Of a stretch of DNA of 5,446 nt, positions 1-5,446 are shown in pieces. Position 1 is the first letter of the stretch. Each line of letters starts with the position of its first letter. The notes under the pieces are model-generated. The model had not been told where the DNA came from. It was given only the letters and a program-made list of their open reading frames with translations, and did no database searches. The translations under genes were made by a program, and so were the position numbers. Source of the stretch: Treponema sp. (GTDB taxonomy: Bacteria > Spirochaetota > Spirochaetia > Treponematales > Breznakiellaceae). The stretch lies in the NCBI GenBank assembly GCA_031278025.1, contig JAITLF010000030.1:1-5446 (forward strand). Direction: 5' to 3'.

Positions 1-269
1 CGTAGTTCCGAACGAGTCGGCAAAACGGAACCGGTAAAGTTCATCGGGATTTTCTTCTTCTGCCCGGACAATGAAGCGGTGTACCGCGGCGTCGTCCCGG
101 TTCTCCTCGTAGTGGAATATATGTTCGCCGATAAGGTGCGATACGGCGTCCGTGACCGCGTTCGGGTAGGGTATACGGCAGCGATAATGCGAAAAATGCG
201 AATACCGCCAGCGGCGGTCATGTCCTGTAACGGGAGAACAACCCCCGCAACCACGATGTACACCACCAT
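1..269 (-). pseudogene. Unrecognised gene start, apparently frameshifted, cut by window edge
   Basis: I do not recognise this protein. An ATG at 267-269, 34 nt after the DinG stop, opens a frame that begins MVVYIVVAGVVLPL, a hydrophobic segment suggesting a signal peptide or membrane anchor, and runs to AAVY (residue 33, codon 171-173). From there convincing coding sequence lies in another frame: PNAVTDAVSHLIGEHIFHYE, then an acidic and aromatic stretch including HRFIVRAEEENPDELYRF, open to position 1. That second frame has GC-rich third codon positions and balanced composition but no ATG, GTG or TTG start after the DinG stop. The switch coincides with a tandem TACCC-TACCC (164-173); removing one copy would join the frames as AVYPNAV. 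GTG codons at 272, 266 and 263 are alternative starts, and no strong ribosome site is visible. The first frame also stays open to the edge, so an intact gene in that frame cannot be excluded. Position downstream of DinG suggests co-transcription. Confidence 0.45.
164..173 (-). repeat. 5-bp tandem duplication at the apparent frame switch
   Basis: The minus strand reads TACCC TACCC (plus strand GGGTAGGGTA). Five bases shift the frame by two, exactly the offset between the upstream hydrophobic frame and the downstream coding frame. The duplication is directly visible; its role as the cause of the frameshift is inference. Confidence 0.5.
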
Positions 270-303
270 CACCAGCTACCCGTAGAAGAAAGTCCCTGGT
301 ACT

Positions 304-2862
304 TTACCTGGCGCCGCGAAAGAGAAAGTTTTCGGTGTCGCGCAGGATCGTCTCGAAGCCGGCGAAACTTCTGCGGGTTTGGGGGATGGATCGGAGGAAG
401 TACTCGCCGTAGTGCTTGCGGAGTATGCGGCCGTCCAGTACGGCGACTACGCCGTGATCGCTGGAACTGCGCATGAGGCGGCCGAAGCCCTGCTTGAACT
501 TGATCACCGCCTCGGGGAGGGAAAGGTCCATGAAGGCGTTGCCGCCCCGTTTTTCCAGGGCTTCGGATCGGGCTTCAAAAACGGGATCGCTGGGGCTTTT
601 GAAGGGGAGCCGGCAGAGTACGACAAGGCGGAGGGTGTTTCCGGGGGCGTCTACCCCTTCCCAGAAGGAGTCGGTGGCAAAGAGTACCGATGATTCGTCG
701 CCGAGGAAGGTCTTGAGCAGCCGGCCGCGGTCGTCGTCCCCCTGTTTGAGGCAACGGATGCCGCCTGCCTCCAGAACCGGCCGGGCGGCGGCCCAGGCGC
801 TTTTGAGGGCGTCGTAGGAAGTAAAAAGTATGAGCGCCGAACCGCCGGAATTTTCGGCAAGAGAGGAGGCCGCCTGATCCACGAAGGGGCGGAAGGCCGC
901 GTCCGGCGGGAGCGGGGCATCGGTGGGTATGGCAAGCAGTACCGAAGACGTATAGGGAAAGGGGGAGGGGAAGCGGCCGGAGAGGAGTTCCCGTTCCCTG
1001 ACAAGACCCGCGCCGGATCGGGAGGCCCAGTAACTAAAGGCGGCGTCCATCTCCCCGTTTTCAGGCGCGGCAAAAGAACCGGGGCGGCCTTCCACGGCAA
1101 GGGTGGCCGAAACACAGATCACGGTTTTGTTGGGTTCGAAAAGCGCGCCCTTAAGGGACGGGGCTACGTCCAGGGGGGTAGCGGTGAATACGACCCAATC
1201 ACCGCCTGATGCCTTTGAAGCGGCGCGCCGTTCCAGCCACATCACTTCGCCGGGCCGTTCCCGGTATTCCATAAAGGCGGTACAAACCGAGGCGATGCTT
1301 TCCAGGCGGCGGATAACGCCCCGTGTTTCCCAGACGGCGGCATCGTCTTCGGCGTCCCGGGGAATATTTTCCAATAGTTCGACAACCTGTTCCATAAGGG
1401 AGGAGATGAGACGGCGCAGTTCCCGGAACCGGGGAATCAGTACCGTAGCAATAGCCTCCTCCCTTCCGGCCGTAAGGCGGAACACGCCTTCGCCCCCGCA
1501 GAGTTCCAGCGTTTCGCCGTCAAGGTTGTCCACGGCGCTACGGAGTTTCGAGACAAGTTCGTCAATATCGTCGAGCGTCTCATCGGGCGGCAATGAACCG
1601 GGGGCTATATCCGGGGAAAAGGCCGATGCCGGAAGCAATTTTACAAGCCGGAGGATCAGCCCCGAACGCTGGGCGCCGCGCCTGCGGTAGAGCCGCCCGA
1701 TCTGCCGGTAAAAACCCGGGCGGCTAAAACCTTTTGAAAAGAAGGATGTGGCGGAATTTTCGACGGTGTGGGCCTCGTCAATCACCACCCGCCGGTACGG
1801 GGGGAGGACCACCGTGTTGTCGTAACCGGCGCCCTGGTAACGGGCGGCCAGGTCCGCGAAGAGCAGGTGGTGATTGACCACGATGATACGGGCGTCGGCG
1901 CACTTTTTTCTGAGGGAAAGGATAAAGCAGTGTTCCCGTTGAGGGCAGCGCATACCCATACAAAGGTCGGCCTCGGAACAGATCCGGGACCAGATCGCCT
2001 CGGGGGGAACGAACGAGAGGTCCGAACGGCTTCCCGAGGCGCTTGTTTCGGCCCAGGAAGCGATGGTCTTGATCGTGTTGACTTCCCCATCGTTGAAAAG
2101 GCCCGGCTCAAGGTTCTGGAGCGCGTCGTCAAGCCGCCTGCGGCAGAGGTAGTTGCCCCGGCCTTTCATCAGCGCTGTTTTGATCGGCTCTCCCAAAGCC
2201 GATGAGACAAGGGGTATGTCCTTTTCGTAGAGTTGCTGCTGCAGGTTGATTGTGGCGGTTGAAATTACGATCCGTTCGTCGTTGTCCAGGGCATAACGCA
2301 TGGCCGGGAGCAGGTAGGCAAACGACTTTCCCACGCCGGTTCCGGCTTCGGCGGCTACCAGGGTGTCACGGTTAAAGCCCCGGATGATGAGGCGCATCAG
2401 ATCGAGCTGCGACTGTCTCAGTTCAAAAGAAGGAAGCCGCCGGGCGATGGCGCCCCCCTCCTCCAGCGCGGCGCGGATATTGGCTTCGTCGAGTTTCTTT
2501 ACGGGCCTGCGGCGGGTGGGCTCCACCACCACGTAGACTTCCGTAAGTTCGTTGTTCACGATGAAAGAACCGGTCCCGTCATCGGCGGCCCGGGCGGCTA
2601 TTGCCAGATCGTTGTCGCTGGGGACAAGAAAACCCGACGGATGGTTGTGGATGAGTACGTCCGCGCCGTCCCCCGCGCCGGAGGAATTCTGCCGCCGGGC
2701 AAGGACCGCGCCTTCGTTACCCCGGGCCTGAACTGCGGCGCGAACCACAAGGCCCGACTCGTCAAGCCAGCCCAGGGCGAAGACTTCGCTGCCGCCCGCG
2801 CCGGCGATTTCCCGGCAGAGGTATTTTATGGTGTCTTCTGAGAACCGTTTCTTTGCCTGCAC
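304..2862 (-). CDS. JAMM (RadC-like) domain fused to DinG-family FeS helicase
   Basis: This is a predicted ATP-dependent 5'-3' DNA helicase of the XPD/DinG group, 852 residues. Residues about 20-115 form a RadC-like JAMM domain: Glu26, then HNHPSG (72-77; ligands His72 and His74), then Ser82 and Asp85, so all expected metal and catalytic residues are present. The helicase begins near 145. Walker A is EAGTGVGKS (172-180); motif Ia lies around STATINLQQQL (201-211). The iron-sulfur cluster ligands are probably Cys240, Cys301, Cys306 and Cys312. The DEAH box is at 362-365, SAT at 585-587, FWEGVDAPG at 733-741 and the motif VI arginine segment QGFGRLMRS at 791-799. Nothing is truncated. E. coli DinG is about 716 residues and lacks the JAMM part. 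The start is GTG at 2862, with a weak AGAAGAA ribosome site about 7 nt upstream and an in-frame stop 45 nt further upstream with no ATG between. By family it would resolve R-loops, G-quadruplexes or stalled forks; the JAMM role is unknown. Confidence 0.93.
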   Translation of the reverse strand: MQAKKRFSEDTIKYLCREIAGAGGSEVFALGWLDESGLVVRAAVQARGNEGAVLARRQNSSGAGDGADVLIHNHPSGFLVPSDNDLAIAARAADDGTGSFIVNNELTEVYVVVEPTRRRPVKKLDEANIRAALEEGGAIARRLPSFELRQSQLDLMRLIIRGFNRDTLVAAEAGTGVGKSFAYLLPAMRYALDNDERIVISTATINLQQQLYEKDIPLVSSALGEPIKTALMKGRGNYLCRRRLDDALQNLEPGLFNDGEVNTIKTIASWAETSASGSRSDLSFVPPEAIWSRICSEADLCMGMRCPQREHCFILSLRKKCADARIIVVNHHLLFADLAARYQGAGYDNTVVLPPYRRVVIDEAHTVENSATSFFSKGFSRPGFYRQIGRLYRRRGAQRSGLILRLVKLLPASAFSPDIAPGSLPPDETLDDIDELVSKLRSAVDNLDGETLELCGGEGVFRLTAGREEAIATVLIPRFRELRRLISSLMEQVVELLENIPRDAEDDAAVWETRGVIRRLESIASVCTAFMEYRERPGEVMWLERRAASKASGGDWVVFTATPLDVAPSLKGALFEPNKTVICVSATLAVEGRPGSFAAPENGEMDAAFSYWASRSGAGLVRERELLSGRFPSPFPYTSSVLLAIPTDAPLPPDAAFRPFVDQAASSLAENSGGSALILFTSYDALKSAWAAARPVLEAGGIRCLKQGDDDRGRLLKTFLGDESSVLFATDSFWEGVDAPGNTLRLVVLCRLPFKSPSDPVFEARSEALEKRGGNAFMDLSLPEAVIKFKQGFGRLMRSSSDHGVVAVLDGRILRKHYGEYFLRSIPQTRRSFAGFETILRDTENFLFRGAR

Positions 2863-2885
2863 GGAGATTCTTCTGCCTGCACGGA
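2854..2885. repeat. 12-bp direct repeat, 20-bp period, at the DinG start
   Basis: TGCCTGCACGGA occurs at 2854-2865 and 2874-2885 on the plus strand. The first copy covers the GTG start codon and the next two codons of the helicase gene; the second lies in its leader. The period is about two helical turns, so the copies face the same side of the DNA, as in an operator. A simple short duplication is equally possible. The second copy also supplies another GTG (2880-2882), but in a different reading frame. Confidence 0.45.
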
Positions 2886-2906
2886 TACCGGGCCGGAATT
2901 CCGCGC

Positions 2907-2915
2907 ATTATACCA
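2907..2915 (-). promoter_or_regulatory. Extended -10 promoter for the DinG gene
   Basis: Just after the leuS stop, the minus strand reads TGGTATAAT, a perfect TATAAT -10 hexamer (2907-2912) with the TGn extension. No good -35 match is visible 16-18 bp upstream (the sequence there is around GTCGTG), which is common for extended -10 promoters. The expected start of transcription is near 2899-2901, giving a leader of about 38 nt before the GTG start. It would let the helicase gene be transcribed separately from leuS. A perfect 10-bp palindrome, CGGAATTCCG (2894-2903), overlaps the predicted start site and could be an operator, though no regulator can be named. Confidence 0.5.
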
Positions 2916-2920
2916 TAATT

Positions 2921-5446
2921 TCATTTTACCACGACATTCACCAGCTTATCCGGCACGGTGATCACCTTTACCACCGTCTTGCCCGCCGTCCACCTGGTTA
3001 TGCCGGGCAGGGCCAGCGCGGTTTTTTCAAGGGCGGCTTTGGGCGTTCCGGCGGCGGCGGTAAACTTGTCCCGGACCTTGCCGTTTACCTGCGCCACAAC
3101 CGTTACCTCGCTGTCCGCCGCGAGGCTTTCGTCCCAGGAGGGCCAGGGCGACCTGGATACGGATTCCCGATACTCGAGTTTTTCCCAGAGTTCCTCGCCA
3201 AGGTGGGGGGCGTAGACGCTTATCATCAGTACGAGCGGCTCCCAAAGGGCGCGGGGGACGGTTTCCAGTTTGGCAAGCTCGTTGGAGTAAACCATCATGG
3301 CGCTGATGGCCGTGTTGAAGTTGAGGCTTTCCGTATCGGCGCTGACCTTCCTGATGGTTTTGTGCATGAGGCGGACAAGCGGAGGTGTTTCGTCGCCAGG
3401 CCGGGGGGGGCGTTGCGGGACGCGCTCAGCGCGCGGGGAATTGTCAGGCGGGGAATGGGGGGGCGTTGCGGGGGGCTCCCCCCCCGCTGGGGGGGTAGCG
3501 GAAGACACGCCGCAGGCGGGGCTGGAGCGAGGGGGGCTCCCCCCCCCTTCTACTTTTTCGCTTATGGCCCAGAGTCTTTCCAGGAAACGGGAAACCCCGA
3601 CCAGGCCCGCGGTAAGCCAGGGTTTTGTTACTTCGAGCGGGCCCATGAACATCTCGTAGACCCGCATGGAATCCGCGCCGTAGTTTTTGATGATGTCGTC
3701 CGGGTTTATCACGTTGCCCCGGCTTTTGCTCATCTTCTGGTTGTCCTCGCCCAGGATCATGCCCTGGTTCACGAGGCGCCGGAACGGTTCCTTTGTGTTG
3801 ACCAGCCCCAGGTCGTAGAGGACCTTGTGCCAGAAGCGGCTGTAGAGGAGATGGAGGACGGCATGTTCGACGCCCCCGACGTAGAGATCTACCGGCGCCC
3901 AGTATTCGACTTTGTCTTTTCCGGCAAAGGTATCGCTGTTATGCGGATCGAGGTAACGCAGATAGTACCAGCAGGAACCGGCCCACTGGGGCATGGTATT
4001 GGTTTCGCGTTTAGCCGGGCCGCCGCATCTGGGGCAGGTGGTGTTCACCCAATCGGTGATGCCCGCAAGCGGCGACTCGCCTGTACCGGTGGGCGTGTAG
4101 GACCGCACCTCGGGCAGGGTGAGGGGCAGGGCGGTTTCCGGCAGCGGCACTATCGCCGGGTTTTGCCCCGCGTGGTCTTGCCCCGCGCGGCCGTGTCCGG
4201 AACCGCAGTGTTCGCAGTGTACCACCGGGATGGGCTCCCCCCAGTAACGCTGCCGGCTGAAGATCCAGTCCCGCAGTTTGTAGTTTACCGCCTTTTTGCC
4301 GAAACCCCGTTCATCGAGCCAGGCGGTGATCTTCTGTATTGCCTCCGCCGTGGGAAGCCCGCTAAAGGTACCTGAGTTTACCGAGAAGCCCTCGGCGGCG
4401 GTACACCCGGGCGGCTCGGCGGAGTAATCCTTCGCGGGGTCATATTTTTCGGCGGACACAACCTGGCGTATGGGGAGGCCGAACACTTTCGCGAATTCCC
4501 AGTCGCGCTCGTCGTGCGCCGGAACCGCCATGATGGCCCCGGTGCCGTAGGAGATAAGCACGTAGTCCGCCACCCAGATGGGGATTTTCTCGCCATTCAC
4601 GGGATTTACCGCGCAGGCGCCGGAAAATACGCCGGTCTTTTCTTTGGCGAGGTCCGTGCGGTCAAGGTCGCTTTTTTTTGCCGCCGCCTCGACGTATGCC
4701 GTTACCGCGTCTTTTTGGGCGGCGGTAGTGATTCTGTCAACCAACGGGTGTTCCGGCGAAAGCACCATGTAGGTAACGCCGAACAGGGTGTCGGGCCGGG
4801 TCGTGTAAATGTCGAGCTTGTCGCCCGTACTGTCAACGGTAAAGGTAACGTTGGCCCCTTCGGAGCGGCCGATCCAGTTTCGCTGCATCAGCTTGACCGA
4901 CTCCGGCCAGTCAAGCCCGTCAAGGTCTTCCAGCAGCCTTTCCGCATAGGCGGTGATCTTCAGTATCCACTGGCGTATACGTTTACGGGTAACTTTTGTA
5001 CCGCAACGTTCGCAAAGCCCGTCCTTTACCTCCTCGTTGGCAAGCCCGGTCTTGCAGGAGGGGCACCAGTTAATGGGGCTTTCCGCCTCGTAGGCCAGGC
5101 CTTTCTCGAAAAGTTTGAGGAAGATCCACTGGGTCCAGCGGTAGTATTCCGGCTTCGAGGTATCTACCTCGCGGTCCCAGTCGTAGGAAAAACCCAGCGC
5201 CTTGATCTGGGAGCGGAACTTGTTTACATTCGCCGCCGTAGTTACGGCCGGGTGGGTCCCGGTCTTGATGGCGTAGTTTTCCGCCGGAAGCCCGAAGGCG
5301 TCGAAGCCCATGGGGTGAAGCACGTTGTACCCGTTCATGCGCAGGTAGCGGCAGTAAATGTCGGTCGCCGTATAACCTTCGGGGTGTCCTACATGCAGGC
5401 CCTGCGCCGAAGGGTAGGGGAACATGTCAAGCACATAACGGCGCTT
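2921..5446 (-). CDS. leuS: Leucyl-tRNA synthetase, 5' end cut by window edge
   Basis: This class I aminoacyl-tRNA synthetase attaches leucine to tRNA-Leu in the cytoplasm and hydrolyses mischarged products. The frame stays open to the window edge (visible start [13 protein letters not shown]), so the true start lies outside; the GTG at 5434 is internal. Numbering from that GTG codon, the ATP-binding HVGH signature is at 14-17, followed by [10 protein letters not shown] first cysteine cluster is CPSC (124-127) and CERC (141-144). The editing domain carries WIGRSEG (187-193), TTRPDT (211-216) and [15 protein letters not shown] (297-311). A second zinc-type cluster is CEHC (407-410) with CPRC (467-470). 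[14 protein letters not shown] (481-494) and KMSKS (567-571) complete the core. The anticodon-binding domain begins near 685, and the C-terminal QVNGKVR is at 782-788. The 841 visible residues fit the family's usual 800-880. Two insertions are unusual: 417-426 (short duplication) and about 630-679 (Pro/Gly-rich). The gene ends in TGA, 58 bp before the helicase gene. Function is secure; only the effect of the insertions is uncertain. Confidence 0.97.
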   Translation of the reverse strand, partial: KRRYVLDMFPYPSAQGLHVGHPEGYTATDIYCRYLRMNGYNVLHPMGFDAFGLPAENYAIKTGTHPAVTTAANVNKFRSQIKALGFSYDWDREVDTSKPEYYRWTQWIFLKLFEKGLAYEAESPINWCPSCKTGLANEEVKDGLCERCGTKVTRKRIRQWILKITAYAERLLEDLDGLDWPESVKLMQRNWIGRSEGANVTFTVDSTGDKLDIYTTRPDTLFGVTYMVLSPEHPLVDRITTAAQKDAVTAYVEAAAKKSDLDRTDLAKEKTGVFSGACAVNPVNGEKIPIWVADYVLISYGTGAIMAVPAHDERDWEFAKVFGLPIRQVVSAEKYDPAKDYSAEPPGCTAAEGFSVNSGTFSGLPTAEAIQKITAWLDERGFGKKAVNYKLRDWIFSRQRYWGEPIPVVHCEHCGSGHGRAGQDHAGQNPAIVPLPETALPLTLPEVRSYTPTGTGESPLAGITDWVNTTCPRCGGPAKRETNTMPQWAGSCWYYLRYLDPHNSDTFAGKDKVEYWAPVDLYVGGVEHAVLHLLYSRFWHKVLYDLGLVNTKEPFRRLVNQGMILGEDNQKMSKSRGNVINPDDIIKNYGADSMRVYEMFMGPLEVTKPWLTAGLVGVSRFLERLWAISEKVEGGGSPPRSSPACGVSSATPPAGGEPPATPPHSPPDNSPRAERVPQRPPRPGDETPPLVRLMHKTIRKVSADTESLNFNTAISAMMVYSNELAKLETVPRALWEPLVLMISVYAPHLGEELWEKLEYRESVSRSPWPSWDESLAADSEVTVVAQVNGKVRDKFTAAAGTPKAALEKTALALPGITRWTAGKTVVKVITVPDKLVNVVVK
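3398..3547 (-). repeat. In-frame G/C-run repetitive element inside leuS
   Basis: A block of about 150 bp (50 codons, no stops) interrupts the otherwise conserved leuS sequence between [12 protein letters not shown] and the [14 protein letters not shown] stretch that opens the anticodon-binding domain. On the coding strand a G-run/AG/C-run module occurs at 3531-3546 and 3470-3485, and a CCCGCAACGCCCCCCC module at 3457-3472 and 3404-3419. Between them lie a C7-GCT-G7 hairpin (plus strand 3479-3495), a CGCGCT/AGCGCG inverted repeat with a 1-nt spacer (3421-3433) and a small CGCC/GGCG hairpin (3508-3518). The encoded peptide is low-complexity, rich in Pro, Gly, Ser, Ala and Thr. Most bacterial LeuRS proteins have only a short linker here. 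I infer insertion of a small palindromic element, in the manner of Rickettsia palindromic elements. The exact borders are estimated from where LeuRS similarity resumes, and no target-site duplication is evident. Confidence 0.65.
4157..4186 (-). repeat. 15-bp tandem duplication in the leuS zinc region
   Basis: Two adjacent 15-nt units (4172-4186 and 4157-4171) share TTGCCCCGC on the plus strand and encode AGQDH then AGQNP, residues 417-426 of leuS. The repeat sits just after the CEHC pair. In typical zinc-bearing LeuRS proteins a few residues lead straight from the cysteine pair to the VPLPE-like segment; here about 15 extra residues intervene. A unit length that is a multiple of three keeps the frame. 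Slipped-strand duplication in a surface loop is the simplest explanation. Confidence 0.6.

Noticed and set aside
79..285. A 68-codon plus-strand open frame near the left edge
   Set aside because: It is antisense to the minus-strand coding signal at 1-269, has no visible ribosome site and no recognisable motif.
270..303. Possible terminator after the helicase gene
   Set aside because: The gap is short, with no stable hairpin followed by a T run, and the next minus-strand gene begins at once.
651..2205. Several open frames of 100-195 codons overlapping the helicase gene on both strands
   Set aside because: They are out-of-frame shadows of the intact 852-residue helicase, whose motifs run unbroken across the region.
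2841..2852. AGAA-NNNN-TTCT inverted repeat, considered as a LexA-like SOS box
   Set aside because: It lies inside the first codons of the helicase, has only 4-bp arms and does not match a known LexA consensus (GAAC-N4-GTTC).
2880..2882. Upstream GTG as an alternative start for the helicase
   Set aside because: It is in a different reading frame from the JAMM-helicase and is explained by the second copy of the 12-bp direct repeat.
3421..3495. Hairpins inside the leuS insertion as a transcription terminator
   Set aside because: They lie within an open coding frame followed by essential conserved LeuRS domains, and no T run follows; termination here would truncate the synthetase.
2828..4375. 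A 515-codon open frame on the plus strand opposite leuS
   Set aside because: It lies antisense to strongly conserved LeuRS sequence, including the KMSKS region, and its translation has no recognisable domain and shadow-like composition. GC-rich genes often leave long open frames on the opposite strand.

Overview
The window holds three genes, all on the minus strand and probably read in the order leuS, then a DinG-family helicase, then a gene cut by the window edge. The DNA is GC-rich. The gene order, the protein style and a JAMM-domain DinG fit a GC-rich spirochaete such as a termite-gut-type treponeme. That assignment rests on general resemblance only and is low confidence; no 16S or other decisive marker is present.

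Positions 2921-5446 carry almost all of a bacterial leucyl-tRNA synthetase gene. Its first codons lie beyond the right edge. The HVGH and KMSKS signatures, the editing domain, two cysteine-pair (zinc) sites and the C-terminal QVNGKVR motif are intact. Two insertions stand out. One is a 15-bp tandem duplication in the second zinc region. The other is a block of about 150 bp (3398-3547) made of G and C runs, hairpins and two interleaved direct repeats. It keeps the reading frame but encodes about 50 Pro/Gly/Ser-rich residues between the catalytic core and the anticodon-binding domain. It looks like a small repetitive element inserted in frame, and it is the most unusual thing in the window.

Positions 2863-2920 form a short gap with a strong extended -10 promoter sequence, a 10-bp palindrome at the expected transcription start, and a 12-bp direct repeat spaced 20 bp that runs into the start of the next gene.

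Positions 304-2862 encode an 852-residue protein. A RadC-like JAMM metalloprotease-fold domain, with all expected metal ligands, is fused to a complete iron-sulfur superfamily 2 helicase of the DinG/XPD type. The helicase is expected to unwind damaged or structured DNA; the role of the JAMM domain is unknown.

Positions 1-269 carry the start of a third minus-strand gene that I do not recognise. Its hydrophobic N-terminus is in one frame and a convincing coding stretch is in another. The switch falls exactly at a tandem duplication of 5 bp, which suggests a recent frameshift, a slippage site or a sequence error. LeuRS and DinG have no known direct functional link, so the arrangement looks like ordinary housekeeping co-orientation rather than a dedicated system. 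I saw no tRNA, rRNA, CRISPR array, transposase or clear terminator.
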